Numbered from the stretch's first letter, positions 54,983 to 64,000 are shown. The stretch: DNA of 64,000 bases from Ideonella_A sakaiensis_A (GCF_048320135.1 NZ_CP182947.1:5552801-5616800); one strand, 5' to 3'. Notes: generated by a model from the letters alone, not told the origin. Numbers and translations: made by a program.

Positions 54983-57879
54983 CGAATGATCTCCTTCCAG
55001 CCGAGCCGGCCGAGCCGGGCCCGTTGTCCGATCTGCAGATCGGCTTTCGCCACATTGCCGAACGTCGACTTGACATCGCTGACGACGGTGCCCGACGTCG
55101 TGCTCAGCACCTGACGGATGCCGCTGCCGTCAACGACCGTATTGACGAGCACCTCGATCGTCGTGCCGTTGTTGACGTAGTTGTGCTTGACCGTCGTGCC
55201 GCCGCCGGCCGGTCCGCCGACGACACCCGACGCATATTCACCTTTCGGGTCGTCGGTTCCGGGCGGCGACGACCCGCTGCCATCACTCGACGAATCGATC
55301 GGCGGCGCCATCGACCACCCCGCCTGTGTGCGGCATTTGCCGGCATGCCAGAAGGTGGCGTACTGAACGATCAGCTTGCTGCGCGCTGAATTGTTGTCCT
55401 TCAGCCGGTAGCCGCCCGGCGGATCGTTGGCCTCGTACAGCGACGACGTATTGGCCTGCACATCGGACGCGCCCGCCGACGCATCAACAACCTGGATCGT
55501 GAAGGCGCCGTCCATCCATGCCGCACTCGGATTCGCATTCGACTGGATGCATCCGGTGGTCGTCGGGATCAATCCAGCGCGCACCTGGCCGGTACCCCAG
55601 TCCTTCGCGCCGAATGCGGTCAGCGGCAGCACATAGATGAACTTGCTGAGGCTGGAAATGTTGCGCGTGAACACTTTCGCCGGGCCGCCCGGCGTGTCGG
55701 ACAGGAATCCCTCCGGCGAAACCGGCAGTTTCCACGCCTGGCCGCTGATGGTGTCACCGATCACCATCGTCGCCGCCGGTGACCACAAGGTATTGGCAAT
55801 CAGGATCTTGAAACTCTGCGTCGATGTTGCCGGCAGCGGATTCGACAGGTTGAAGGCAGGATCACTGGGATTGAGCATGTTGACGCCGACGACGTTGAAT
55901 TTGTCGTCGTATTCGTGCGTGTGTTTGTGTCCGCTGCAACTGCCCTTGGTGATCGTTGCCGTACTCAGACAGTTGTAGAAGATGTCGAAGTCGAAGTGCC
56001 CGCCAAACACGCCGCTGTTGCTCGGCGTCGTCGTGATCACCGTGGTGTACGACGGCAATGCGATATTCGGGTTGTAGTTGAAAAACGGCAAGTCGAAGCT
56101 GCTGTTGAACTGCGCCAGAACCGGCTGCGAAAAAACGCCGGGGCCGAGAAATTTCGACACCGGAACCGCGGTCGTCGCGCCGTTGACGACGCGGTCGCTG
56201 TTGTCGGATCTGACCGCGCCGTCGCCGTTCAAGTCGAAAAACGGCGCATTCGGCGCAGCTCCGGTCAACGCGGTGACTTCAACCAGCCAGGCACCCTGCC
56301 CGGCGCCGCTGTTCGGCACCGTTGTCGTCACCGTATAGCGGCCGGAATCCGTCAGCGTATCGCCGCCGACCAGGCGTTCGCCAATGCCGAGCGCGATCCG
56401 CCAGCCCTTGGTCGAGGTGCCGTAGTTGACGGCATTGCTGCTCGCGGTGCGGACGGTCGTCGCCGGCGATCCGACGCTGTGCGTCGTCAGGGTCTGCGTC
56501 ACCAGGCTGCTGGTCGTGACGGTGCCGTTGTCCCAGATGCCGTACAGGTATTCGGTCGCCGTCGAGGTCAGATCGGCATCCGAATAGATGCGGCCGGTGC
56601 CGAAATTGATCAGGAAGCCACCGTTCGGATGCAGCGAGACGCTGGGCGCGACGGTGATTGGCCGGGTGACGGAAGGATCGGGCGTATACAGCGCGGTGCC
56701 ACTGGTCGGCAGCGAGGTGCCGCTCAGATCGAATTTCCACAACGTGCCTTTCAGGTCGCCGGCATAGACAAAGTCGACCGTGCCGTTGCCGTCGCGGTCG
56801 ACCGCCGCGATGCCGCCGAGCCCATTGAAGCTGCCGTCGGCCAGCTTGGTGCCGGCCGAAATCTCGGCCAGTCTGACGCCGTCGGTGGCCCGCACGACAA
56901 ACAGCGACGAGAGGCCGTTGGTGCTGTTCAGGCCGTTCGGCACCAGCAATGCGGTTTCGCCATTGTTCAGCTTGACCAGCTGTGTCGCCGCCATCACGTT
57001 GCCGAGGTTGGTATACCCGCTCGTCGCCGCGGTGATTTCCCAGCGCGCCATCGCGGCGGCGGCGCTTTCGCTGGCCGGAGCAGGGTTCGTGATGTTGAGC
57101 GCGAACACACCTTTTGCACCGGCGCCGAGGCCGGCGAACAGCAGCTTCGACGTCCCGACCTTGCCGATCGTCAGCGGCGCATCGACGCCATAGACCAGCC
57201 CGCTGGAATAACGTGTCGACAGGCTCTGCAACTTGCCGCCGGCAAACAGCATCGACGGGATATAGGCAAAACGCTCGACGCCGGTCGCCGCATCGAACGC
57301 ATGGAGCATGCCGTCGTTGGCGCCGACATAGACCTCATTGCCATCGACATAGGGCCGACTGTGGATCACGCCGCCAATGCGCGAGAAACGCTGACGGAAC
57401 AGCCCGGCCGGTGCGCTCGAGCTGGTTTCGTTGCTGGCGTCGCCGCGCAGGTAGTCGAGCACCAGCGGCCCGTTCGTCGCATCGCCCAACGTCGCCTGCT
57501 GCGCCGCGCTGATCGCCGATGCGCCGCTCCAGCGGAATGCGACACCGACGCCCGACGAGGTCGACGTGAAGATCTTGCGCGAGCCGGCCGCGGGAAGCTG
57601 CTCGCGGGCACGCCACTTGACGCTCCAGTTGCCGGCGGCATCGATCGCGTGGGCGACCAGGTCACCATCCCAGGTCGCACGCATGTGATCGCCGCGGAAG
57701 GCCACCGCAGTACCGGGAGCCAGGTTGTAGCTGCTGAAGTCGAGCGGCGCGACCCAGGCCACCGGCTGCATGTCGAGCGGGATCGTCGCATGCGAGCGCG
57801 CCATGAAGAAACCCGCCGCCAGCAGCGCCGTCAGGCTCAGCAGGGTCGGCGCGAGGCGCAGGCGAATGGCGGGCAACAT
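54979..57879 (-). CDS. pilY1: PilY1-type pilus tip/adhesin protein, C-terminal beta-propeller form
   Basis: 966 residues with a signal peptide (LSLTALLAAGFFMARSHA). The C-terminal PilY1 beta-propeller is clear: GGVIHSRPYVDGNEVYVGANDGMLHAFDAATGVERFAYIPS, GLVYGVDAPLTIG, and the calcium-binding loop DRDGNGTVDF at 361-370 followed by VYAGDLKGTLWKFDLSG. PilY1 helps pilus extension and adhesion and uses the calcium loop to regulate retraction. The N-terminal von Willebrand A domain of Pseudomonas PilY1 is absent, so only about 190 residues precede the propeller. The gene is intact, with pilX upstream. Confidence 0.92.
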   Translation of the reverse strand: MLPAIRLRLAPTLLSLTALLAAGFFMARSHATIPLDMQPVAWVAPLDFSSYNLAPGTAVAFRGDHMRATWDGDLVAHAIDAAGNWSVKWRAREQLPAAGSRKIFTSTSSGVGVAFRWSGASAISAAQQATLGDATNGPLVLDYLRGDASNETSSSAPAGLFRQRFSRIGGVIHSRPYVDGNEVYVGANDGMLHAFDAATGVERFAYIPSMLFAGGKLQSLSTRYSSGLVYGVDAPLTIGKVGTSKLLFAGLGAGAKGVFALNITNPAPASESAAAAMARWEITAATSGYTNLGNVMAATQLVKLNNGETALLVPNGLNSTNGLSSLFVVRATDGVRLAEISAGTKLADGSFNGLGGIAAVDRDGNGTVDFVYAGDLKGTLWKFDLSGTSLPTSGTALYTPDPSVTRPITVAPSVSLHPNGGFLINFGTGRIYSDADLTSTATEYLYGIWDNGTVTTSSLVTQTLTTHSVGSPATTVRTASSNAVNYGTSTKGWRIALGIGERLVGGDTLTDSGRYTVTTTVPNSGAGQGAWLVEVTALTGAAPNAPFFDLNGDGAVRSDNSDRVVNGATTAVPVSKFLGPGVFSQPVLAQFNSSFDLPFFNYNPNIALPSYTTVITTTPSNSGVFGGHFDFDIFYNCLSTATITKGSCSGHKHTHEYDDKFNVVGVNMLNPSDPAFNLSNPLPATSTQSFKILIANTLWSPAATMVIGDTISGQAWKLPVSPEGFLSDTPGGPAKVFTRNISSLSKFIYVLPLTAFGAKDWGTGQVRAGLIPTTTGCIQSNANPSAAWMDGAFTIQVVDASAGASDVQANTSSLYEANDPPGGYRLKDNNSARSKLIVQYATFWHAGKCRTQAGWSMAPPIDSSSDGSGSSPPGTDDPKGEYASGVVGGPAGGGTTVKHNYVNNGTTIEVLVNTVVDGSGIRQVLSTTSGTVVSDVKSTFGNVAKADLQIGQRARLGRLGWKEIIR

Positions 57880-57900
57880 CTTCAGGTCCTTTCGCAGGCT

Positions 57901-58455
57901 TCAATAACAGCCGTCGGTGGCAAACATGGTTTCGATCAGCCGCGACGAACCCCGCGTCGAGCCGGAATTCGCGACGACGCGAAACAGGTCGACCGATTTG
58001 CACGAGCCGCTGCTGCGCTGTCCGAGCTGAACACTGGCACCGGGCAGCTTGACGCCGCGCGACAGTTGTTCGATCAGATAACGCCCGTCTGCGCTGGCAA
58101 TCGAATTGCTGTCGTTCCAGGTCATCGATGCCGGATCGCGCCCGAGCGCGGCCAGCTGGCCGGCCGGATACAGGCCCTTCAGCGACGTGTCATAGGCGGC
58201 AAAGCCGGGCGACTGCGAATTGGTCGAGACACCGAGCCATTGTTCGGCGGCCGCCGACGTCGCTTCGGCACGGATGAAGGCCTGCTGCAGATGCTGGATG
58301 TTGCCGACCAGCTGGTACTGGCCGCGCGACAGGAAAAATGCCGTCAACGACATCAATCCCATGCCGAGCAGCAGCGCGACGACCACCAGCAGCGTCGCAC
58401 CTCGCTGTTGGCGACGGTGATGGTGGTGGCGAATCGGAAAACCGGGATGTCGCAT
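57901..58455 (-). CDS. pilX: Type IV pilus minor pilin PilX
   Basis: 184 residues. The leader RRQQRGATLLVVVALLLGMGLMSLTAFFLSRGQYQ has the QxGATLL start typical of PilX, which lacks Glu5. It primes pilus assembly with PilV, PilW and FimT. Ends 21 bases before pilY1. Two cysteines near the C-terminus (GSCKS, TDGCY). Confidence 0.88.
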   Translation of the reverse strand: MRHPGFPIRHHHHRRQQRGATLLVVVALLLGMGLMSLTAFFLSRGQYQLVGNIQHLQQAFIRAEATSAAAEQWLGVSTNSQSPGFAAYDTSLKGLYPAGQLAALGRDPASMTWNDSNSIASADGRYLIEQLSRGVKLPGASVQLGQRSSGSCKSVDLFRVVANSGSTRGSSRLIETMFATDGCY

Positions 58456-58461
58456 TGCGGT

Positions 58462-59442
58462 TCAGCGGTTGCGCACCTGGATCGTGCTGGTCAGCACGAG
58501 GCGGCGGAACCGGTCGCCCGGCGTGTAGGTGACATCGGCCATCGTGTAGCTGTCGCTGGTCATCCCGGCCTCCGGCTCGCTCGCCCGCAACAGCAGCCAC
58601 AGCCGCACCGACGTGACCGCGGTCCAGTCGGTGACGCCGTCCGGATTGAAATAACGCACATTGCCCGAGCCGTCGACGACGCCGAACTGCAGCTGCAGGT
58701 GTTCGACATTCGACGCCACCAGCTCCGGCACCATCACCGGATTCGCGCCGGCACTCAACGTCAGCCGATACAGCGCCGGCACTTTCGGCGATTCGGTCGG
58801 CGAGTTCGTGAACTCATTGATGAAATAGACATCGCTGAGCGCCGGATAGTCGAAAAAAGGCGGCAGCGGGGTCGGCGGCGTTTCGCCGCCGAGGAAGATT
58901 CGTCCCGCAGCATACGATGTGCGCGCGTACGGTGCATTGGAACTGAAGCTCGCGGTGGTCGACGAGCCGAGCCGGCGCAGTGTCAGCACGTCGCCACGTG
59001 CATATTGGCGGTCGCTGGCCGCCGCCAGGCAATTGCCGGAATAGGGGTTGCTGTCGTTCGACGCCGCAAGGCCTTGCCGGACCAGCGTCGTGACACCAGC
59101 GCCGCAGCCGAAATTGCGCGCCGCTGCCGCTGGCGTGACCTCGATCTGCGAGGCATCCCACAACAGCGGGCTCAGCGCGGCATGGCGGATTTCGCGCGAC
59201 AGCGTCTCCTGCGCGTAGCGGCCGTTGGTCTGGTATTCGCTGACCAGCGAATTGACCGCCGAATTGCCCGACGACGCGGCGAAACCGCGAATCATGAACG
59301 TGATCAGCACCAGCCCGATCACGATGCCGATCATCAGTTCGATCAGCGACAGGCCGCGCGCGCGCCTGGCGCGGGCACCCGGCCGGCAGGCAGCGCGGCG
59401 ACGCTCAGGCGACGGGTTTGCGGACGGTCTTGACCAGCACAT
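58462..59442 (-). CDS. pilW: Type IV pilus minor pilin PilW
   Basis: About 326 residues if started at the ATG at 59442; the frame is open to 59475. Class III leader RRARG before LSLIELMIGIVIGLVLITFMIRGFAASSGN, with Glu5. The long leader overlaps the 3' end of pilV. The NGRYAQETLSREIRHAALSPLLWD stretch and the later PEFVASNVEHLQLQFGV-like segment fit PilW. Frame intact throughout. Confidence 0.88.
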   Translation of the reverse strand: MCWSRPSANPSPERRRAACRPGARARRARGLSLIELMIGIVIGLVLITFMIRGFAASSGNSAVNSLVSEYQTNGRYAQETLSREIRHAALSPLLWDASQIEVTPAAAARNFGCGAGVTTLVRQGLAASNDSNPYSGNCLAAASDRQYARGDVLTLRRLGSSTTASFSSNAPYARTSYAAGRIFLGGETPPTPLPPFFDYPALSDVYFINEFTNSPTESPKVPALYRLTLSAGANPVMVPELVASNVEHLQLQFGVVDGSGNVRYFNPDGVTDWTAVTSVRLWLLLRASEPEAGMTSDSYTMADVTYTPGDRFRRLVLTSTIQVRNR

Positions 59443-59964
59443 GGCTGAGGACCTCGGTGGAGCCGCTTTGGGCATAGGTCTGCGGCCCGCGCCGCTCGTT
59501 CCAGTTCAGCGTGATCGTGTAGGTGACCAAACCCGCGGCAGACAAACCCTGGACGATGCTGAAATCGAGCAGCGGCAGCGTGGCGGCGACGCGGCTGCTC
59601 CATTGCGCGAGGTCGAAATTCGCCATCTGGCCGGGTGTGCAATACACGGCCGAGCAGTCGCTGGTCATCGCGATCGGGCTCACCGACGACGAAACCGCAT
59701 AACTTCCGTTGTTCGCGGCGGACAGATTGGCTTCGATCCGTTCGCTCAGGACTTCACCGGCCAGCGCAACCGCGCGCGCGCGGTTGTCGGCGCTTTTCCT
59801 GGAATTTCAGCGCCGCTGATCTGCGTGCCGGCGCTCGCCAGCATGAAGATCGCGATCAAAAACATCGCAACCAGCACCTCGATCATCGCGAAGCCACGGC
59901 GCGAGCGCGAAGCGTGCGCCGGTTGGCCGGAGCGAGCGGGCGGGCGGGCCGGCATGTGCTTCAC
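59405..59964 (-). CDS. pilV: Type IV pilus minor pilin PilV, frame broken once
   Basis: The N-terminal part (leader RSRRG, then FAMIEVLVAMFLIAIFMLASAGTQISGAEI) and the C-terminal part (SADNRARAVALAGEVLSERIEANLSAANNG ... VSPIAMTSDCSAVYCTPGQMANFDLAQW) lie in different frames, meeting near 59805-59815 at a CCAGGAAAA run. A single-base error or a real frameshift; the cluster of similar breaks downstream favours sequence error. Confidence 0.8.
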
Positions 59965-60533
59965 CCCTTGCGAACCGACAACGCGCCGGACGCGGCAAAC
60001 CGGACCAGCCAGCGCGGCGTCGCACCGGGGCCGGGCGTGGCCACGAAATCGGCAAAACTCGACGCCGTCAGGCTGCCGTTCGGATTGAAGCGGATCCGGC
60101 TCGCCGGCCCGATCAATCTGACATTCGAATTGACGGCCACCTGCAGGCGGATCGGGTTCGGGTCATCGGCCGAGCCGGCATCGCAGACACCATCGGCATT
60201 GACGTCATAACAAAGGCGCCAGCCCTTCGCCCCAGTCGGCAGCGGCCGGCGTCGCACTGCAGCTGCCGTTGGTGATGCCGGCGTCGGCGCAGATCAGGAT
60301 CGGCACGTTGCGCTTGACCGCCTCGATCCGCGCCTGCGCCAGCGAGTCGGCAAGCCGCCGCGCCACGTCCTCGACCCGGCGCGCATTGAAAGCCCCATCA
60401 CGCCGGGAACGACGACGGTGGCCAGCACCGCGACGATGCCGACGACGATGACCAGTTCGATCAGCGTCACGCCGCGGATGCGGGAGCGCAGGCACATCTG
60501 CAGCGTGGCAGTTGGGGCAAGGCGGGTCGACAT
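59961..60533 (-). CDS. fimT: FimT/GspH-type minor pilin, frame broken twice
   Basis: The leader RSRIRG then VTLIELVIVVGIVAVLATVVVPGVMG begins in one frame. AFNARRVEDVARRLADSLAQARIEAVKRNVPILICADAG continues in a second, and WRLCYDVNADGVCDAGSADDPNPIRLQVAVN in a third. Breaks lie near 60395 and 60225; the latter is explained by one extra G in a GGG run. The joined product has FimT features (R/K-rich region after the leader, Cys pair) and ends four bases into pilV. Confidence 0.8.
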
Positions 60534-60788
60534 CGCGGAACAGAAGGCTTCGGGATGCTATCGGCGGAGGCTGTCACCGCGCTGTAGGCTGCTCCTGGGA
60601 ACTGGCCAAGACGACGAGACGGTTGCCGATCGGGGGGGTTGAACGGTCGAACAGACGTGCTATCGACCACGGAACGCCGGCCAGACAGGCGTTTTCCCCC
60701 GGTCAACCAGTCACCGCCGGCATCGCCCCTGTGTTGCAGCGCTGCATCGTCGGCCAGGCCGCCGTAAGCCACGGAATCGTCGGCCAAT
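60534..60788. other. Gap without a recognisable gene
   Basis: Between fimT and the tRNA-His terminator. Only short low-quality open frames, no REP, no RNA structure that I recognise. It should contain the promoter of the pilin cluster on the minus strand, but no clear -35/-10 pair is visible. Confidence 0.5.
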
Positions 60789-60822
60789 AAAAAAAGCCCC
60801 TGGATCCAGTCGATTCAGGGGC
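60789..60822 (-). terminator. Intrinsic terminator after tRNA-His
   Basis: On the minus strand GCCCCTGAATC and GATCCAGGGGC pair with one mismatch and are followed by seven T. Confidence 0.85.
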
Positions 60823-60867
60823 CTTGGCGTTGCCGGTGCCGGCGCAGTGCTGGCGCGTGATGTCAGG

Positions 60868-60945
60868 TGGGGTGGCTGATGGGGCTACGAACCCACGACA
60901 ACAGGAATCACAATCCTGGACTCTACCAACTGAGCTACAGCCACC
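60868..60945 (-). tRNA. tRNA-His (anticodon GTG)
   Basis: Starts with the extra G(-1) of tRNA-His (GGTGGCT, pairing with AGCCAC), D-arm AGCTCAGTTGGTAGAG, anticodon loop TTGTGAT, and encoded CCA end. The T-loop reads TTCGTAGC, eight bases instead of seven; removing one T restores TTCGAGC-like sequence, so an extra base in the consensus is likely. Confidence 0.93.
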
Positions 60946-60998
60946 GCAGAGCCTCGCAGTATAAACCAGACGGCGGTCGCGACCGCCGCCTGCGGCGG

Positions 60999-62975
60999 TC
61001 AATTTGCCGGTGTTGCCGACGGCAGCGGCTTGCGTTCGACGTTGAAGCGGCGCTTCAGCGACTCGTAGTAGGCCCGGGTCTCGGCTTCGGCCAGCGCCTG
61101 TGCATACTGGCTGCGCATCGCTTCGGCGTCACCCTCGACGCCGGGCTCGCGGCCCAGCACCTTGTTGACCTTCAGCACGACATAACCCTGCCCCCCGACA
61201 TCGACACCGACCAGCGTCGGCAGCGTCTGTGTGGGCGCGCCGAGCGCCGCGTCGATGGCTTTTGGCGACAGCCCGGAGCTCTGCGCACGCGAGACAGACG
61301 CCACCGGCGCTGCCTTCATCTCCGCTTGCGGCGACGCCTTCAGTTCGGCCAGCCGCGCCTCACCGGCCTTGCGGGCAAGCTCGGCGGCCTGCTCCGCGGT
61401 GACCGCGGCCAGCACCTGCTCGCGCACCTCCTCGAAGGGCCGCGTGTGCGCCGGCGCATGCTTGACGACCCGGGCCGAGATCATCTGCGTCGGCGAGACC
61501 TCGACCGCCTCGGTATTGCGCTTGTTGCGCAGCGAATCGCTCGAAAATACCGCCTCGAGGAATTTCGGCGATGCCGGCGGACCGGTCGCATCACCCGCAG
61601 CGCAGAGGTCAGCCCCTTGGCGGTCTTGACCTCGAGCTTCAACTTCTCGGCGGCCGGCGCGAGACTGTCGGCCTGCTTGTAGTTGCAGACCAGAGTTGCT
61701 GAATTCAACCGCCGCTTCCTGATATTTCTGCTGCGCGAGTTGCTGGCGCAGCAGGTTTTCGAGCTCCGGACGCACCGTCTCGTAGCTGTGCTTGTCGCCG
61801 CCACGCACGCCGGTCAGCTTGATGATGTGGTAGCCGAAATGGGTGGTGGCTTGAGGTCGCTGATCTCGTCGGGCTTCAGCGCGAAGACGGTGTCCTCGAA
61901 CGGCTTGACCATCGCGCCCTTCGAGAAGAAATCGAGGTCGCCGCCATTGGCCGCCGAGCCCGGATCGTCGGAGTTCTTCTGCGCGACTTCGGCAAAACGC
62001 TGCGGCTCCTTGCGCACCTCGGCCAGCGAGTGCCTCGGCCTTCGCCTTCGCGGCGGCGCGCTCGTCCGCGGATGCCGACGGGTCGACCTCGACCAGGATG
62101 TGGCTGGCGCGGCGCTCCTGCGGCGTGCTGTAGCGGGCCTCGTTCTGCTTGTAGTACTTGCGCAGCAGTTCTTCCTCGTCGACCTTGACGTCCTGCCCCA
62201 GTTTCTCGGCATCGAGCACCAGATACTCGAGGTCGATCTGTTCCGGCGCCTGGAACTGCGCGGCATTGTCCTTGTAGAACGCCTGCAGTTCGTCGTCGGT
62301 CGGCTTGACCTTGTCGGCATAGGCCGACGGCTCGAAGCGTTGCACCTGCACCTCGCGGCGCTGCAGGAAGGCGTCGAGTGCGGCAGAGGCCGCTGCTGCC
62401 GGCGGCAGCACGGTTGCGCTGACGCCCTGCAATACCTGGTTGGCCGAGATGTCGCGGCGCAGCCGCTGCTCGAACAACTCGGTCGACATGCCTTGTGCAG
62501 ACCGACCAGGATGTCGGAATTGACGCTGCCATCGGGTCGGCGCAGGAATTCGAACTGCGAGTCGTTCTGGAAGATGCGCACCATGCGTGCATCGGTCGTC
62601 ACCAGGTGCATCTTGTCGGCAGCAGTCTCGAGCAAGCGCTCGCGGATGAGGGTATCGAGCGACTGCAGCCGCATCTCGGGCGTATCGAGCATCCTGACAT
62701 CGACATTCGGCTGCTGCACACGGATCCGCTCGATCTGCTGGCGATGCGCCGCATCGAGTTCGGCCCATCGTGATCTCGCTGTCACCTATCTACCGTCGCG
62801 ACGACCTACTAAGGAGCACGCTCGAGCGTGCGCATGTTGGTATAGCCCTGCAGCCCGAAAAAAACGAAGACGACGGGATGATCAGGACGATCAGAAAGAG
62901 AAACAGCACACGGGTGTGCTTGCGGATGAAGTCGAAGCAGTCGAATGGCCTCGGGCAAAAACACAGGGGGGCTGC
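60999..62975 (-). CDS. ppiD: Periplasmic folding factor PpiD (SurA-like), frame broken several times
   Basis: Joined from several frames: an N-terminal FIRKHTRVLFLFLIVLIIPS membrane anchor and FVFFGLQGYTNM-type segment near 62850-62930, VATVDG/EITMAELDAAHRQQIERIRVQQPNVDVRMLD, the SurA_N-like part DELQAFYKDNAAQFQAPEQIDLEYLVLDAEKLGQDV, the parvulin domain (RASHILVEVDPSAS ... DFFSKGAMVKPFEDTVFALK, FGYHIIKLTGVRGG), and the C-terminal AYYESLKRRFNVERKPLPS. Breaks occur near 62490, 62030, 61850, 61690, 61590 and at several points between 62760 and 62860; the start codon is not readable. Position after HU matches the hupB-ppiD order of gammaproteobacteria. Confidence 0.82.
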
Positions 62976-63048
62976 GCCTGACGGGCAATGGCCTCTCCGT
63001 CGTCAGGCGACGACGGCGGCGAACCAACGCGGCGAGCCCAGATGCAAC

Positions 63049-63072
63049 AAAGGCGAACCGAGGTTCGCCTTT
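63049..63072. terminator. Strong hairpin after tRNA-Val
   Basis: AAAGGCGAACC and GGTTCGCCTTT pair perfectly around two bases. The T run on the minus strand is short (TTTGTTG), so it may be a terminator or a processing signal. Confidence 0.55.
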
Positions 63073-63166
63073 GGGCTGGTCTTTCTGCTAGTTTACCTGG
63101 GCCTAGCTGCACGGCCTGCCGCTGCCGCCGCATGGTCGAGACCGGGTGGCACGGACGGTCCCGGAT

Positions 63167-63242
63167 TGGTGGGTGCTGAGGGGCTCGAACCCCCGACCTA
63201 CGCCTTGTAAGGGCGCCGCTCTACCAACTGAGCTAAGCACCC
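63167..63242 (-). tRNA. tRNA-Val (anticodon TAC)
   Basis: 76 bases: GGGTGCT acceptor, AGCTCAGTTGGTAGAGC D-arm, anticodon stem-loop GCCCTTACAAGGC with TAC, TTCGAGC T-loop and encoded ACCA end. Intact. Confidence 0.96.
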
Positions 63243-63259
63243 GGTGTGCCTGTGAGATG

Positions 63260-63580
63260 TCACCGGAGCGTTAATGTAGCCCGCCGCTCGGCGCGCCTTC
63301 GTCGTGCGTTCAGCGCGTCCTTCAGCGCCTTGCCGGGGCGGAATTTCGGCACCTTCGCAGCCTTGATCTTGATTGCCGCCCCGGTACGGGGGTTGCGCCC
63401 ACTGCGCGCGGCGCGCTTCGAGACGCTGAACGTGCCGAGAAGCCGACCAATGACACGCTGTTGTTTTTTTTTCAGTGTCGACTTGACGCCGCCGATCAGT
63501 GCTTCGAGTGCGCGACCCGCTGCTGCCTTCGAAATGTCAGCTTGCTTGGCGATGTGTTCGATCAGTTCGGACTTGTTCAC
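63260..63580 (-). CDS. hupB: DNA-binding protein HU, with a locally shifted frame
   Basis: 106 residues; HU is usually about 90. MNKSELIEHIAKQADISKAAAGRALEALIGGVKSTLKK and FSVSKRAARSGRNPRTGAAIKIKAAKVPKFRPGKALKDALN are canonical, including the DNA-binding arm. The stretch between them, KQQRVIGRLLGT, replaces the expected NNSVSLVGFGT. Removing one A from the A run (about 63463-63471) and two bases in GGCTTCTCGG restores it, so two indels compensate here. A 15-residue Arg-rich extension follows ALN and may be real. HU bends and compacts DNA. Confidence 0.88.
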   Translation of the reverse strand: MNKSELIEHIAKQADISKAAAGRALEALIGGVKSTLKKKQQRVIGRLLGTFSVSKRAARSGRNPRTGAAIKIKAAKVPKFRPGKALKDALNARRRRAERRATLTLR

Positions 63581-63801
63581 GAATAACTCCCCTCTCGGTG
63601 CATGTGATGCATTGGAATGTCAAAAATCGGCAGCGCAGGCCGACGGCGCTGCCGGGTTGGAATTTCGTCTGGATGGTTGCCCGCCCCTCTCCCAGGCGTG
63701 GGAAGCGGATTCTATTCGTCCTGACCGATATTGAAAGCCAAAGCTGTGCGGACTTTCCCCCGCATTGACAGCAGCGGATTCCTCGCTGCGCAACCCGGAA
63801 G

Positions 63802-64000
63802 TCATCTGACGACCAGCGCAACGCCGATCGCCGTCAACGCCATTCCGGCCAGCGCCAGCGGCGACAATGTCTCGCCGAACAGCGGCCATGCCATCAATGC
63901 GGTGCACGGCGGCACCAGAAAAAACAGGCTGGTGACCTTGGTCGCGGCGCCGCGCTGGATCAGCAGGTAGAGCAGCGAACTGCCGCCGAGCGTCAGCCCG
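63802..64000 (-). CDS. EamA/DMT-family transporter, C-terminal fragment
   Basis: The last 66 codons before the stop at 63802, cut by the window edge. GLTLGGSSLLYLLIQRGAATKVTSLFFLVPPCTALMAWPLFGETLSPLALAGMALTAIGVALVVR matches the end of the second EamA repeat (three membrane helices, the GE-x-L motif between them). The substrate cannot be told. Transcribed towards HU with a 221-base gap that shows nothing else. Confidence 0.85.
   Translation of the reverse strand, partial: GLTLGGSSLLYLLIQRGAATKVTSLFFLVPPCTALMAWPLFGETLSPLALAGMALTAIGVALVVR

Noticed and set aside
55915..59433. An open frame of 1172 codons on the plus strand opposite pilY1, pilX and pilW
   Set aside because: It runs antisense across several well-supported genes, is Arg/Gln-rich without domains, and such long shadow frames are common in GC-rich DNA.

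Overview
The most striking thing in this window is structural. Bases 1-26551 (left arm) reappear in reverse complement at 26578-52632 (right arm), joined by a 26-base hinge (26552-26577). From 1 to about 7553 the left arm matches 45080-52632 base for base as far as I compared it. Towards the hinge the right-arm copy loses bases in every gene, so that it is 496 bases shorter than the left arm and nearly all of its reading frames are broken. The loss is graded: about 5-6% net deletion next to the hinge, about 2% in infB, and almost none beyond 41 kb. This fits a fold-back (hairpin) read or assembly chimera with poorly corrected consensus near the fold better than a real biological palindrome. 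The clean left arm should be read as the true gene content, and the right arm from 26578 to 45079 as a damaged image of it. The unique flank from 52633 onwards shows how the locus really continues.

The genome is GC-rich and looks like a gammaproteobacterium of the Xanthomonadales (Lysobacter/Rhodanobacter/Dokdonella relatives). This is inferred from the rimP-nusA-infB-rbfA-truB order, the pilE-pilY1-pilX-pilW-pilV-fimT cluster, the HU-ppiD-tRNA neighbourhood, and abundant REP palindromes with a resident REP-associated tyrosine transposase (RAYT). Genus cannot be fixed from the sequence alone.

Layout of the clean sequence. (1) Exopolysaccharide operon, read in the right arm and flank (45176-54494, + strand): an exported FecR-like protein, an O-antigen ligase/polymerase, Wza-type export protein, Wzc-type tyrosine autokinase, a membrane-anchored J-domain protein, an unknown membrane-anchored protein, and a CpsB-type phosphatase. 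Together these would polymerise, export and regulate chain length of a surface polysaccharide by a Wzy-dependent route. (2) A second FecR-like exported protein, a DUF1624-type membrane protein, an unknown 251-residue protein, a beta-CASP RNase, glucokinase and FabI. (3) A RAYT with flanking REPs, then the translation/transcription operon rimP-nusA-infB, rbfA, an inserted VapBC toxin-antitoxin pair, truB and typA. (4) The start of a lower-GC nucleotide-sugar cluster (wbpA-like and wlbA-like dehydrogenases), cut off by the hinge.

Flank (52633-64000): the end of the exopolysaccharide operon, then on the minus strand the type IV pilus minor-pilin cluster, tRNA-His, ppiD, tRNA-Val, HU and the end of a DMT-family transporter. 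From about 59.8 to 63.6 kb this flank also carries many single-base frame breaks (pilV, fimT, ppiD, HU, tRNA-His T-loop), which again points to uncorrected long-read consensus.

The most interesting genuine biology is the REP/RAYT system. Two REP sequence classes lie between genes, one copy provides the stop codon of glk, one lies inside rimP, and five lie in frame inside truB, giving TruB an insertion of about 95 residues. Also worth attention are a promoter with an immediate terminator in front of rimP-nusA-infB, and the J-domain protein in the polysaccharide operon.
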